A stretch of 64,000 bases of DNA from Kallotenue papyrolyticum (GCF_000526415.1 NZ_JAGA01000002.1:62001-126000), one strand, 5' to 3'; counted from the first letter of the stretch, positions 51,141 through 60,595 are shown. Translations and numbers: made by a program. The notes: a model not told the origin generated them from the sequence alone.

Positions 51141-51500
51141 TCAGATCGGCACGGCCTCATGGATCCTGCGCGCCGCGCGACGCATCTCCATCTTGACCAG
51201 GCCCAGATTGACCATGCGCTGCGTGATGACAACCAGGATCAGATCCTTGGCTTCGAGCAGCAGGATCGATCCCTCCTGCGCATCGATAATCGCGTCTACC
51301 AGCGTTCCGACACCGATGCGCTTGGTGGACTTATCGATCTCGCCATAGATCGCGGCCGACATCGCCCCTAGCACCTCGGCATCCTCCGGATCAAGCAAGG
51401 TGCTGGCGACAACCAAACCATCCTTGCCGACCAGCAGGCTCCCGATGACGCCTTCGACGCGGATCAGATCCTCAACTATTTTGCGCATATCACTGCTCAT
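51141..51500 (-). CDS. Roadblock/LC7-domain protein
   Basis: The 119-aa protein is a single Roadblock domain: VEDLIRVEGVIGSLLVGKDGL, then AEVLGAMSAAIYGEIDKS. Proteins of this fold (MglB, dynein light chain 7) form dimers and regulate small GTPases or act as scaffolds. It starts 21 bp after a giant TPR gene on the same strand and is probably its partner. No GTPase gene is adjacent in the window. Confidence 0.88.
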   Translation of the reverse strand: MSSDMRKIVEDLIRVEGVIGSLLVGKDGLVVASTLLDPEDAEVLGAMSAAIYGEIDKSTKRIGVGTLVDAIIDAQEGSILLLEAKDLILVVITQRMVNLGLVKMEMRRAARRIHEAVPI

Positions 51501-51521
51501 CCCTATACCTCGGGAGTATGG

Positions 51522-54500
51522 CTAGTTGGCGCGCGCCGGCGTCCAGCTATAAGCCTCCATTGCCTCAGCAATCCGGTTCTGCTTGGTGTAGGCATCACCC
51601 AGCAAGCGATGCAGCCGACGCTGGACCGCGGGATCGCTACACTCTGCAATCATGTCCTGCAGATCCTGCACCACATCATCGAGCAGGCGCTCGCGACGGA
51701 TCAGTAGCCGATACTGCTCCAGCGCTTGGTCGGTCGCCTGGAGCGCCTGACTCATGCGCGCCGCCGCCAGTCGAAGCGCGTCGTTGTCAGGCGCGGCATG
51801 CAGTTGTGACAAGACGGCGACCAGAGCCGGGGGCAATGCTGCCGGCGTGGGCGTTTCACGCCGGGCTGTCACCTCTGCCGCTACCGGCTCCTCGCTCCGG
51901 ACATCAGCGCTCGCCGGCGCTTCTGTGGTGGGCCATCCGGATGGCAGCGCCTCCGCTCCCGCTACATCCGTCGCATCGGCCAGCTCAGCAGGCGCAGCGC
52001 TACTATCGCTCGGCGTCTCCGCCTGCAACCTTGGCGGCGTTGCGGAGGGCATGGTACTGCCTACCACGTTGTCAACCGCTGTGGACACCTGCCCGCGCTC
52101 GGCAACGGATGGCTCCTCCGTCGCCTGCTCCTCTGGCAGGTCAATATCGGCCAGCGAGAAGGGTGGTTGCGCGTCGCTCGGCGCGCCGGGTTGGGCGTCG
52201 GTCGGGCTAGAGGGCGTCGGCTCCAGACCCAGGGCTGCCAGATCTTCATCGCTCAGCCCCAGGTCGGCCAGCGAGAAGGTTGCCGATTCGTCCGCGGTGG
52301 AGGCATCGGCGTATGCACCGGGCTCCGATGGCGCTGCAGGCGATGGTTCCAGCAACTGCAACTCTTCGTCACTCAACCCCAGCTCGGCCAGCGAGAACGG
52401 TTCGACCTCGCCCTCGCCCGTCGGCTGAACGGCCGAATCCGTTGCCAGGGTTTCGTCCTCCAGACCCAGCTCGGCCAGCGAGAACGGTTCGACCTCGCCC
52501 TCCGTGGTTGCTTCGGCCGCCGTGTCCGTGGCTCCCGACTCCTCCTCCAGGCCCAGCTCGGCCAGCGAGAACGGTTCGACCTCGCCCTCGCCCGTCGGCT
52601 GAACAGCCGAATCCGTTGCCAGGGTTTCGTCCTCCAGACCCAGCTCGGCCAGCGAGAAGGGCGGCGCCACCTCACGCACAGCTTCCTGGCTGCCGGCTGA
52701 CGCGCCCTCCGGCGCGTCGGCGGTTGTCTCCAACGTTAATGCTTCCTCAAAGGACAGATCCGCAGCCTGGCCCTCGTGGCTGGTGGCTGTCGCCTCGCTC
52801 TGCGCTGGAGTTTCCCAATCGGGCCGCAGCGGTTCATCATCCATGGAGAAGAACAGGTCGTTATCCACGTCGGGCGGCGTTGTGGCTGCGCTGGAGGGCC
52901 TGCCCAACTGCTCGCGTCGGCTCAAGAGACGGGCAAAGATCGACTCGCCCTCAACCGCTGCGGCACCCTCCGGCTGGCTGGCTTGTCTGCGCCAGGATGG
53001 TTCTTCCCAGCGAAAGTCCTTGCGCTCCTGAACAGGTTGCTCTTCTTCCGCTCCCGGTCCGCTCAGCTCGGCAGCAGACTCCTCCTCGAGCACATCCAGC
53101 GAGAATTCTTCGAGCGAGAAGGGTTCGAGGCCTTGGATCATCTCGTCGTCGCCGGCCGTGGACGGCGCTCCGGTCTCGGTGCCCACCTGGAGATCCTCGA
53201 GCGAGAAGGGGGCGACATCAGCCAGAGCATCGGTTTCGGAAGGTGGGCGCGGCGGCTGATCCTCACTCGTCCAGTCCTCCAGCGAGAAGGGCGCCACTCC
53301 TGCAATCTCGTCGCCCCCAGCCTGGGCGCTTGGCTGCGACTGGGGCGGTGGGCCCTCATTCACCCAATCCTCGAGCGAGAAGGGCTGTACTTCTCCCAGA
53401 TCGTCCACCGCCGACGACTCGCCAGCAGCTGCGCGTGAGGGCTCACCCTCCAGATCATCCAGACGGAAGGGCTCGATGCCGGCTGCCTCCGCGCCGGTTT
53501 CTTCCAGCGAGAAGGGCTGAACACCAGCCAGATCCTCGGACGTGGTGCCCCGCTGTGTGTCCGCGCGCGCTGTCGGCAGCTCCTGTTCATCCCATTCGTC
53601 GAGCGAGAAGGGCTTGAGCTCGGCCTCTAGATCGAAGTCGCCCGTTTCGGGCAGGCCGATCTCGTCCAGCGTAGCGGTCTGCTCGGCGGCGCGTGTTGGC
53701 GCGGCGCTGCTAGATGGCACCGCGCCGGCGCGCTCCTGCGCCGCCTGCGGCTGACCGGCCCCGGAACCGTTCTCGCCGAACCCAAGCAGCGACGCCAGCA
53801 GCGCTTCATCATCGTCGGCAGGCGCGACCGGTTGCGCGGCAGCGGGCTGGCTGGCCACATGTCCTTGCGCTTCGAAGGGCGTTGAAAACAGCCACGAGTC
53901 GGCAAACAGATCGTCGGCCTCCGTCGCCGTGCCGGCAGCGGCCACCGCGGCCACCGGCACACTGGTCTGCGCAGCCGCCTCGCTGGCGCGACGCGCCTCC
54001 TGAGCCCGCCATTCAGCTTCGTCGAACTCAGGCAGGACCGGCTCTTCGAGACGGATCGGCGGCAGGATATCGAAGAGCGTGCGCGCCATCGTCAGCGACG
54101 GATCCTGCTCGGCCGCGCGCCGCCACAACTCCTCGCCGCGCGGATCGCCGGAGGCGAAGAGCATGTAGCCCAGCAGCAGCGTGGGCTTCAGCAGCTCAGG
54201 CCGCTGCGTCAGAATCTCGCGACAGAAGTCCATGGCCTCGTCTTCCTGACCATCGCGCCAGAGCGCTTCGGCCAGCGCCACCTTGACATCATCGCGCTCA
54301 GGCTCGGCATCCAGCACGGCGCGAAATTCATCAACCGCCTGGCTATACATGCCGCCGCGCGCGTAGAGCCGTGCCAGCCCAGCGCGGCTCAGGCGAAACT
54401 GGCCGGCAGAGCCGGGTACCTCGGCGTAGAGGCGCAAGAGCTGCGTACGCAGTTCGGCCAGGTTGGGCTGGATCTCCAGGGCACGCTCAAACGCCTGAAT

Positions 54501-54779
54501 GGTTGCTTCCGGCTGCTCCAGGCTCTGCCGCGCCAGGCCCAGGCCATAGTAGGCCGCCACATTCTCGGGATCGGCGGCCAGCACCTGTTCAAAGGCGTGC
54601 GCTGCATCGGCGGCCTGCCCCTGATTGAGATAGGCCTCGCCCAGCAGGCGCCAGCCTTCGATCAGGCGCGGGTAGTGCGCCAGCATGTGGCGGGCCATGC
54701 CGACGGCCTTATCAGCAGCGCCGGTTTCGATGGCCTGGCGCGTCTCGTCAATGAGCGATTGGAGGGAGACAGTGGCCAT
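51522..54779 (-). CDS. Giant TPR protein with 13 PFSLxxL-type motifs
   Basis: The 1085-aa protein starts with about five TPR-type repeats (residues 1-240, such as WRLLGEAYLNQGQAADA). A long acidic, low-complexity middle (about 300-950) holds 13 copies of a motif of the form PFSL-x-x-L/W (examples: PFSLAELGLED, PFSLEDWTSED). The C-terminus has another TPR-like segment (LHAAPDNDALRLAAARMSQ). The middle shows recent nucleotide repeats (52380-52484 and 52554-52658). It has no membrane segment or signal peptide. The 5' end has a strong promoter and a perfect hairpin. It is followed by a Roadblock gene. Confidence 0.85.
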   Translation of the reverse strand: MATVSLQSLIDETRQAIETGAADKAVGMARHMLAHYPRLIEGWRLLGEAYLNQGQAADAAHAFEQVLAADPENVAAYYGLGLARQSLEQPEATIQAFERALEIQPNLAELRTQLLRLYAEVPGSAGQFRLSRAGLARLYARGGMYSQAVDEFRAVLDAEPERDDVKVALAEALWRDGQEDEAMDFCREILTQRPELLKPTLLLGYMLFASGDPRGEELWRRAAEQDPSLTMARTLFDILPPIRLEEPVLPEFDEAEWRAQEARRASEAAAQTSVPVAAVAAAGTATEADDLFADSWLFSTPFEAQGHVASQPAAAQPVAPADDDEALLASLLGFGENGSGAGQPQAAQERAGAVPSSSAAPTRAAEQTATLDEIGLPETGDFDLEAELKPFSLDEWDEQELPTARADTQRGTTSEDLAGVQPFSLEETGAEAAGIEPFRLDDLEGEPSRAAAGESSAVDDLGEVQPFSLEDWVNEGPPPQSQPSAQAGGDEIAGVAPFSLEDWTSEDQPPRPPSETDALADVAPFSLEDLQVGTETGAPSTAGDDEMIQGLEPFSLEEFSLDVLEEESAAELSGPGAEEEQPVQERKDFRWEEPSWRRQASQPEGAAAVEGESIFARLLSRREQLGRPSSAATTPPDVDNDLFFSMDDEPLRPDWETPAQSEATATSHEGQAADLSFEEALTLETTADAPEGASAGSQEAVREVAPPFSLAELGLEDETLATDSAVQPTGEGEVEPFSLAELGLEEESGATDTAAEATTEGEVEPFSLAELGLEDETLATDSAVQPTGEGEVEPFSLAELGLSDEELQLLEPSPAAPSEPGAYADASTADESATFSLADLGLSDEDLAALGLEPTPSSPTDAQPGAPSDAQPPFSLADIDLPEEQATEEPSVAERGQVSTAVDNVVGSTMPSATPPRLQAETPSDSSAAPAELADATDVAGAEALPSGWPTTEAPASADVRSEEPVAAEVTARRETPTPAALPPALVAVLSQLHAAPDNDALRLAAARMSQALQATDQALEQYRLLIRRERLLDDVVQDLQDMIAECSDPAVQRRLHRLLGDAYTKQNRIAEAMEAYSWTPARAN
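52380..52484. repeat. 105-bp tandem-like repeat, copy 1
   Basis: Matches 52554-52658 with one mismatch (G or A) in 105 bp, offset 174 bp (58 codons). It encodes part of the PFSL motif array. Confidence 0.85.
52554..52658. repeat. 105-bp tandem-like repeat, copy 2
   Basis: Second copy of the repeat at 52380-52484. The near identity implies recent duplication within the array. Confidence 0.85.
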
Positions 54780-54854
54780 GAATCCTCCTCTCGTGGTCCG
54801 CCCAACGTGGCGGCAGCATGAGGATGCTGGTAGGATTTCAAATAATGTAACATA

Positions 54855-54880
54855 GGTGTCTGTATTCTGCTACAGACACC
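54855..54880 (-). other. Perfect hairpin at the 5' end of the TPR mRNA
   Basis: GGTGTCTGTA and TACAGACACC pair over 10 bp with a 6-nt loop. The predicted transcription start (near 54879) lies at its first base, so the mRNA should begin with this stem. Confidence 0.65.
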
Positions 54881-54885
54881 GTCCC

Positions 54886-54914
54886 ATTATAGCCGAGACT
54901 GTCAAGCGCGACAA
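54886..54914 (-). promoter_or_regulatory. SigA-type promoter of the TPR-Roadblock operon
   Basis: Minus strand TTGTCG (54914-54909) and a perfect TATAAT (54891-54886) are separated by 17 bp. Confidence 0.75.
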
Positions 54915-55005
54915 TGGGCCGTCTGTGCCCGTCTCGATGCTCCTTTTTGGCGCAGGTTTGATCAGGACCGGCCTGCCGAGGCAGAGGGGTGCGACGGGGA
55001 TGAGC

Positions 55006-55527
55006 TCAAGACTGGCCGAGTGAGGCAGGCAGAAACTTGCGCCACTCTGCAAACGCGCCGTTCTGCAAGCGCCGCTCGATGGCATAGTACGGACCGGCCA
55101 CCGGGCGAAACGGCTGACGGCGCAGCTTCATGCGCGCTTCTTCGGGCGTGCGCCCACCCTTACGATGGTTGCACGCACGGCAGGCGCTGGTCAGGTTCTC
55201 CCAGGTATGGCCCCCACCGCGATGCCGCGGGATCACATGGTCGAGCGTGAGATCGCTGGTGCGCAGACCACAATACTGACAGGTATAGTTATCCCGCCGG
55301 AAGATCTCGCGGCGGGATAGCTTGACCTGGGGCATGGGACGTTTGACAAGATGGGAAAGCCTGATCACCGACGGGGCTCTGAGAACTTGCGACGGCGTGA
55401 CGATGTCGTGACCGTTGTGCTCCAACACTTCCGCCTTGCCGCCCAAGACCAGCACAACGGCACGCCTGGCAGCACAGATGTTTAACGGCTCGTAGTTGTA
55501 ATTCAGCACGAGAACAGGCATGTCCAT
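55006..55527 (-). CDS. HNH endonuclease
   Basis: The 173-aa protein has an HNH fold with two zinc pairs: C83/C86 (CQYC) and C116/C119 (CRAC). DH (96-97) in LTLDHVIPRHRGG is the catalytic pair and N111 follows. The N-terminal 60 residues (VLVLNYNYEPLNI) resemble the common stand-alone HNH group found in many bacteria. ATG 55527 is preceded by GGGGAGG with an 8-nt spacer. It may be a housekeeping nuclease or a selfish-element remnant; no mobile element is around it. Confidence 0.88.
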   Translation of the reverse strand: MDMPVLVLNYNYEPLNICAARRAVVLVLGGKAEVLEHNGHDIVTPSQVLRAPSVIRLSHLVKRPMPQVKLSRREIFRRDNYTCQYCGLRTSDLTLDHVIPRHRGGGHTWENLTSACRACNHRKGGRTPEEARMKLRRQPFRPVAGPYYAIERRLQNGAFAEWRKFLPASLGQS

Positions 55528-55706
55528 CGGTTGTGCCTCCCCCGGTCGCAGGGTATTGTACCACGCGCGGAAAAGCGCACGCAAGAGCGGGGCCGCTGTG
55601 CCCTGGGCCTAAACCCTTGCCTGGTGATTGTCATGGTCCTGCAATGAAGCCTGAGGGCGCCTTGCGGTAGGATAGACCCATCCAGTTGCGTGAGAGCGGG
55701 GTTGCT

Positions 55707-55955
55707 ATGAGTTCTCAACCACAACCACTCTGGTCGCTCAGCGATGAGGAATGGTGTGAACTGTGCTTTCTGGTCGTCGAACTGGGCGATGCACAACAAC
55801 ACCTACAGGATACCCTCCTGGCCGATGAGCGCCCATCGTTGCACCAGCTTTGGCGCGCTTCGCGCGCTTACCAGCAGCGTTCCCAGGCGCTGTTCGAATA
55901 TCTGAGTCAGCGCCTGCGCGAGCGCGCGCTGGTTGGCGAAGGCCGCGCCGCCTGA
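55707..55955 (+). CDS. Small hypothetical protein (82 aa)
   Basis: I do not recognise the family. The protein begins MSSQPQPLWSLSDEEWCEL and is helical and acidic-basic (LWRASRAYQQRSQALFEYL). There is no membrane segment. ATG 55707 has a GGGG-type sequence upstream. It is divergent from the HNH gene and upstream of a phosphodiesterase gene. Confidence 0.6.
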   Translation: MSSQPQPLWSLSDEEWCELCFLVVELGDAQQHLQDTLLADERPSLHQLWRASRAYQQRSQALFEYLSQRLRERALVGEGRAA

Positions 55956-56041
55956 AGCCACCGGCCATATGCTCCGCCGCGGGTCGGCTCGGCCTGCGGC
56001 GTTTGTATGTTTTGTGCTGTGTCGTGCCGAGCACACAAGCG

Positions 56042-56047
56042 TATAAT
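56042..56047 (+). promoter_or_regulatory. -10 box upstream of the phosphodiesterase gene
   Basis: TATAAT with no clear -35 at 16-18 bp. It lies about 100 bp before ATG 56147. Confidence 0.4.
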
Positions 56048-56146
56048 GCTGCCAAGCGACCGACGGCGGCCGCGGTGGCCTATGGCGCCACGCCGACGGG
56101 CTGCCGTGGTCGCCGGCAGGCACACGCTGCAGCAGGAGAAGACGCT

Positions 56147-56917
56147 ATGCTACAGGCCGCCTTCGGCAACCGGCCCGGCCCCTACCTGATCGGCCACCGT
56201 GGCGCGTCCGGCTATGCTCCGGAGAACACCATGGCCTCGTTCGAACGCGCAGTGGCGATGGGCGTCGATGCCATCGAACTGGATGTCCATCCCACGCGCG
56301 ACGGCGAGCTGGTGGTTATTCACGATCCAACCCTGGAACGTACAACCAACGGACGTGGCCTGGTGAGCGCGCACACCCTAGCCGAGCTGCAACAGCTCGA
56401 CGCCGGCAGTTGGTTCGATCCCGCCTTTGCCGGCGAGCGCATCCCCAGCTTGAGCGAGGTGCTCGCCTGGGCGCGGGGACGCACCAAGGTGGTGATCGAG
56501 ATCAAGCAAGGTCCGATCTTTTACCAGGGGATCGAGGCGCAACTGCTGGCGACCCTGGAACGGACCGGCATGCGCGATCAGGTGCTGGTGATCTCTTTCG
56601 ATCACCATAGCGTGCGCGCGCTGAAACGACTGGCGCCGGAGATTCCAACCGGCGTGCTGTACGCCGGGCGCTGCATCGACCCGGTGGCGCTGGCGCGTGC
56701 CGCCGAAGCCGATGGGCTAATGCCCTACTGGGCACTGCTGACGCGCGAGGAGGTCGAGGCCGCCCACGCCGCCGGGCTGTTTATCTCGCCGTGGGGCGGC
56801 CCCGAACAGGATTACCACTTCATTCTGGCGACCGGCGTTGACGCCGTGGCCGCCGATTTTCCGGATCGCCCCCAACAGGCGCTGGCCCAGCTCCGCCGGC
56901 AGCCCTCGTCCACCTGA
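56147..56917 (+). CDS. Glycerophosphodiester phosphodiesterase
   Basis: The 256-aa protein has the GDPD TIM-barrel motifs: GHRGASGYAPENT early, ELDVHPTRDGELVVIHD next, and a VIEIK strand. The two catalytic His lie in GHRG and VIHD, and the metal residues are present. It hydrolyses glycerophosphodiesters from phospholipids to glycerol-3-phosphate and alcohol. No signal peptide is visible. ATG 56147 follows AGGAG with a 7-8 nt spacer. Confidence 0.92.
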   Translation: MLQAAFGNRPGPYLIGHRGASGYAPENTMASFERAVAMGVDAIELDVHPTRDGELVVIHDPTLERTTNGRGLVSAHTLAELQQLDAGSWFDPAFAGERIPSLSEVLAWARGRTKVVIEIKQGPIFYQGIEAQLLATLERTGMRDQVLVISFDHHSVRALKRLAPEIPTGVLYAGRCIDPVALARAAEADGLMPYWALLTREEVEAAHAAGLFISPWGGPEQDYHFILATGVDAVAADFPDRPQQALAQLRRQPSST

Positions 56918-56925
56918 ATGCGACA

Positions 56926-56956
56926 GCCGGCATGGATCGCCGTGATCCATGCCGGC
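56926..56956. terminator. Bidirectional hairpin between phosphodiesterase and S9 peptidase genes
   Basis: GCCGGCATGGATC and GATCCATGCCGGC are perfect 13-bp arms with a 5-nt loop. The hairpin sits between convergent stops. No U-tract follows. Confidence 0.6.
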
Positions 56957-56966
56957 CCTGCCAACT

Positions 56967-58985
56967 TCACGCCTGTGGCGCTGCGCTGCCTGCCGGACGC
57001 AGGTAGCGCGTGAACCAGTCGATGATGTGGTGCATGCGGTTGACGCGCCGGAAGGGTTGTCCCGAACGCGGCAGCTCGTGGCACTCGCCGGGGAAGCGCA
57101 CAAATTTGACCGGCACGCCCAGCACCACCAGCGCGGTATAGAGCTGCTCGGCCTGCTCGATCGGGCAGCGATGATCCTCCTCCTGGTGCAGGATCAGCGT
57201 AGGCGTTTTGACGTTCTGCACATAGCGAATCGGCGACTTGGCCATCAGCAGCTCTTCGTCGGTCCAGGGCAGTCCACCAAATTCGTCGCGGCTGAACTCC
57301 GGACCAATATCGCTGGTACCCGCGAACGAAAGTAGGTTGCTGATCGAACGCTGTGTGCAGGCTGCGGCGAAGCGATCGGTATGCGTGATGATCCAGTTGG
57401 TCATGTAGCCGCCGTAGGAGCCGCCCATGATGCCCATGCGCGCCGGATCGACCCAGTCCCAGCTCGCCGCTAGGTCGGCCGCGGCCATGATATCCGCGTA
57501 GTCCTTCTCGCCGAAGTGCCGGCGCACCGCGTCGGCAAATTCCTCGCCATAGGAGGACGAGCCGCGCGGGTTGGTGAAGAACAGCGCGAAGCCCGCCGCC
57601 ACCAGCGCCTGGAACTCGTGGAAGAAGGCGTTGCCATAGGCGCTGTGCGGGCCGCCATGCACATAGATGATCAGGGGATGGCGCGCACCCTCCCCACCCG
57701 CGGGCCGCAGCACCCAGCCTTCCAGATCCCAGTCGTCGGCGCCTTTGAAGCGCACCGGCTGCGGCGCATGAACAGCGTAGGTGTTGAAAAAGGCGTCGCC
57801 GGCGCGTGAACGACGTTGGAGCGCGCCATCCGGCGTCAGGGTATAGACCTCGCCGGAGCGCGCGTTGGTCTCGCCCACGAACGCGATCGTCGCGCCGCGC
57901 TGCGTGAAGCCCACTACCGACAGAGCGGAGGTGGCGATCGGCTCAGGCGCGCCACCCGCCAGCGGCACGTGGTACAGCCCGGCATGCCCGCGCACCAGCG
58001 CCGCAACGGTCAGCCCATCGCGCTCGTTCCACACCGGCTCGCGCGGATGGGCGCCCAGGTGGCTGTCGCCGCCCGGCATGTCACCGATGTCGCCGTCAAA
58101 GCCCTCAGTTAGACAACGCGGCACACGTTGTTGGAGATCGATGGTCCACAGCCGCGCGACCGAGGCATTGCCGCGCCGCCGGTCGTGGCCAATGAAGGCG
58201 AGCTGCCGACCATCCGGACTCCAGACCGGGCTGCCCAACGAGAGCGTGCCGGGCGTGATCCGTTCGGGCGTGCCACCCTCCGCCGCCAGCACGAAGATGT
58301 CGTTGATCCAGACATATTCAGGCGTGTCCTCGTTTTGGGAGACAAACGCCAGCCGCTCGCCATCCGGACTCCAGGTGATGTCGGAGAGATCGCGCGGCCA
58401 GTCGGTCAGACGCGTCAGCTGCGTGCCGTCGAGCCGCACGCGGTAGATCTGCGCGCGACGCGGGTCGAACAGGCCCTGGCCATCGAACTTGAAGGGTAGC
58501 CGTCCCTCGTACACCTTTTCGTCGTGTTCGATCTCGCGCTGGCGCTCCTCCTCGCTGCGATGGCCCCTGGACAGCAGCGCGAAGAGCGCGCCTGAAGGAT
58601 GCCAGTCGTAGTCGATGACGCCCTCGGAGAGCTGATCAGGCGTAGTAACCGGACGCGCCTCGCCGCCATCCAGCGACAGCACGTAGAGCTGCGGCTGGTC
58701 GCCCTCGCGCGTAGAAAGAAAGGCCAGCATGCGCCCATCCGGCGACCAGCGCGGCGCCGAGTCGCTGCCCTTGGCGGCGTAGGTCAGCCGGCGCGGTTCG
58801 GCCTGCGGCCCCTCGCTGAGATAGATCGCGCTGCGATAACCTTTGCGCTTTTTGCCGTCCTTTTCGATCTCTTCGACCCAGTGCTCGACATAGGCGACAC
58901 GCCGGCCATCCGGCGCCAGGCGCACGTCGGAGACCCAGCGCAACTCATAGAGCGACTCCGGGGTGACAGGTTTCCGTTCGCTCAC
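56967..58985 (-). CDS. S9-family serine peptidase (acylaminoacyl-peptidase / DPP-IV-like)
   Basis: The 672-aa protein has an N-terminal beta-propeller (repeated SPDGRM/SPDGERL blades) and a C-terminal alpha/beta-hydrolase peptidase domain. The nucleophile S523 is in GGSYGGYMTNW. The likely Asp is in HQEEDHRCP and the His in GECHELP. It cleaves oligopeptides or acylated N-termini. No signal peptide is seen, so it is probably cytoplasmic. The start is GTG 58985, with GGAGGG upstream. Confidence 0.93.
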   Translation of the reverse strand: MSERKPVTPESLYELRWVSDVRLAPDGRRVAYVEHWVEEIEKDGKKRKGYRSAIYLSEGPQAEPRRLTYAAKGSDSAPRWSPDGRMLAFLSTREGDQPQLYVLSLDGGEARPVTTPDQLSEGVIDYDWHPSGALFALLSRGHRSEEERQREIEHDEKVYEGRLPFKFDGQGLFDPRRAQIYRVRLDGTQLTRLTDWPRDLSDITWSPDGERLAFVSQNEDTPEYVWINDIFVLAAEGGTPERITPGTLSLGSPVWSPDGRQLAFIGHDRRRGNASVARLWTIDLQQRVPRCLTEGFDGDIGDMPGGDSHLGAHPREPVWNERDGLTVAALVRGHAGLYHVPLAGGAPEPIATSALSVVGFTQRGATIAFVGETNARSGEVYTLTPDGALQRRSRAGDAFFNTYAVHAPQPVRFKGADDWDLEGWVLRPAGGEGARHPLIIYVHGGPHSAYGNAFFHEFQALVAAGFALFFTNPRGSSSYGEEFADAVRRHFGEKDYADIMAAADLAASWDWVDPARMGIMGGSYGGYMTNWIITHTDRFAAACTQRSISNLLSFAGTSDIGPEFSRDEFGGLPWTDEELLMAKSPIRYVQNVKTPTLILHQEEDHRCPIEQAEQLYTALVVLGVPVKFVRFPGECHELPRSGQPFRRVNRMHHIIDWFTRYLRPAGSAAPQA

Positions 58986-59107
58986 AATATCCCTCCATGA
59001 CTATGCCCGTACGCTTCTATCCTAACATAAGAATATGAGCATACGCGCAACGCAAACGGAAGGACTCGCCCCTCCCGCTTGATCGAAGCGGCCTGTCGGC
59101 TTGGCGC

Positions 59108-60577
59108 TCAGGTACCCTGTGACGCGGCCGGCTCCAGATCATCGCGCAGCAGCGCCATGCCCAGCCCCAGCACGCCCCACAACAGCGCGGCCATGTGCGA
59201 GAACTCGATGTTGAAGAAGTAGTGATCCAGCAGGCCGACCGCCAGCGCCGTAAGCACGCCGGCCTGCACGCCCAACAGCATCGAAGCGCGTTCGTCGTCC
59301 AGGCGGCGCAGCGCACGCAGCGTGATCACAAAGAACGCAAGCATGATGCCCAGAAACAGCGCCAGTCCGGTCAGGCCGATGCGCTGGCCCATGGCCAGGT
59401 AGATCGAGGAAACACCGGTGACCAGTCCCAGCTCAGGCGCCTGGCCAAAGCCCACGCCGAAGATCGGGTAGCGGCGGATGATCTCGATCGCGTTGCGAAA
59501 CTCGGCCAGTCGCATCTGGTTGGCCTGATCTTGGAAGCGAATGCCTTCGATCACGCGTTCCACGAAGGCTTCGCCCAGGCCGAAGCCGAGGTAGGCCACC
59601 GCGCCGCCCAGCGCCGCCGCGCCGATCAGCCACCACAGCCGCCGCTCGCGCACGATCGCCAGGTAGATCAGCGCCACCAGCAGGCCGCCCAGCGCCGCGC
59701 GCGAGTAGGTCAGAAACACACAGACCGCCATCAGCGCCGCCGCGCCGCCCAGCAGCCAGCGCGGCAACAACGGACGCCGCGCCCAGAGCTGCGCCGCCGT
59801 CAGCGCGCCGAGCAGTGCCAGCGCGCCGCCGAAACTGTTGGGATCGACCGCCGTGCCGATCGCGCGCTCCAGCCCATTGGGATCATCTTCCACATAGCGC
59901 AGGACGCGGCCCGCGGTGGGGTAGCCAACGCGTCCCAGCGCCACCAGTAGCCGCAGCGCGGTCGCGTCGTTGAGCGCATACAGGCCCAGACCGATCAGCG
60001 CGGCCAGCGCCCCACTCACGATCAGGACGCGCATCGCCAGGCGCAGTTGGGCACGCGTGCGCGCCACGTTGAGCGCGCCGAAGAAGACCAGCACGCCCAG
60101 CACAAACTTGACGTAGTTGTGCAGCGTCAGGTTGTCGGGCAGGCCGCCGGCGCCGAGCACCAGCGCGAACAGGGTCAGGCCCAGCCAGGCGAGCAGCGCG
60201 CCGCCCAGCGCCGAGATGCGCAGATCGAGTTCAGGATTAGCCAACACGCGCAGCACCACGCTGCCCAGCAGCGCGATGCAGGCCAGCTCCAGAAAGGTTG
60301 GGGTAATCGCGATCTTGAAGGGCAGTGCGCCAAAGGGCAGCACCAGCGCCACAACCAAAACCAGCGCCAGGGCCGCATCCGCCGAGCGCGCCAGCGCTAC
60401 GCCGACGATGAGCGCCGCCAGCGCCGCGAATGCGAGCCAGAAGGGCGCAAAGCTCACCGCCGCGCCTGCCACCAGCCCGCAGAGCAGGCAGGCCAGCAGC
60501 AGCACGAGCGGATGGCGCAGCACCCGTGCGCGCCAAGCAGCGCTGTGGGGACGCTCAGAGCGTGGAGACAAGTGCAT
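59108..60577 (-). CDS. O-antigen ligase / Wzy-like polymerase membrane protein
   Basis: The 489-aa protein has about 11-12 hydrophobic segments. The Wzy_C region holds RLAEFRNAIEIIRRYPIFGVGFGQ, typical of O-antigen ligases and polysaccharide polymerases (PF04932), and an outer loop rich in charged residues. It may ligate or polymerise a surface polysaccharide. It is encoded 18 bp downstream of corA on the same strand. Confidence 0.82.
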   Translation of the reverse strand: MHLSPRSERPHSAAWRARVLRHPLVLLLACLLCGLVAGAAVSFAPFWLAFAALAALIVGVALARSADAALALVLVVALVLPFGALPFKIAITPTFLELACIALLGSVVLRVLANPELDLRISALGGALLAWLGLTLFALVLGAGGLPDNLTLHNYVKFVLGVLVFFGALNVARTRAQLRLAMRVLIVSGALAALIGLGLYALNDATALRLLVALGRVGYPTAGRVLRYVEDDPNGLERAIGTAVDPNSFGGALALLGALTAAQLWARRPLLPRWLLGGAAALMAVCVFLTYSRAALGGLLVALIYLAIVRERRLWWLIGAAALGGAVAYLGFGLGEAFVERVIEGIRFQDQANQMRLAEFRNAIEIIRRYPIFGVGFGQAPELGLVTGVSSIYLAMGQRIGLTGLALFLGIMLAFFVITLRALRRLDDERASMLLGVQAGVLTALAVGLLDHYFFNIEFSHMAALLWGVLGLGMALLRDDLEPAASQGT

Positions 60578-60595
60578 GCGTCGTACAAACCTTGT

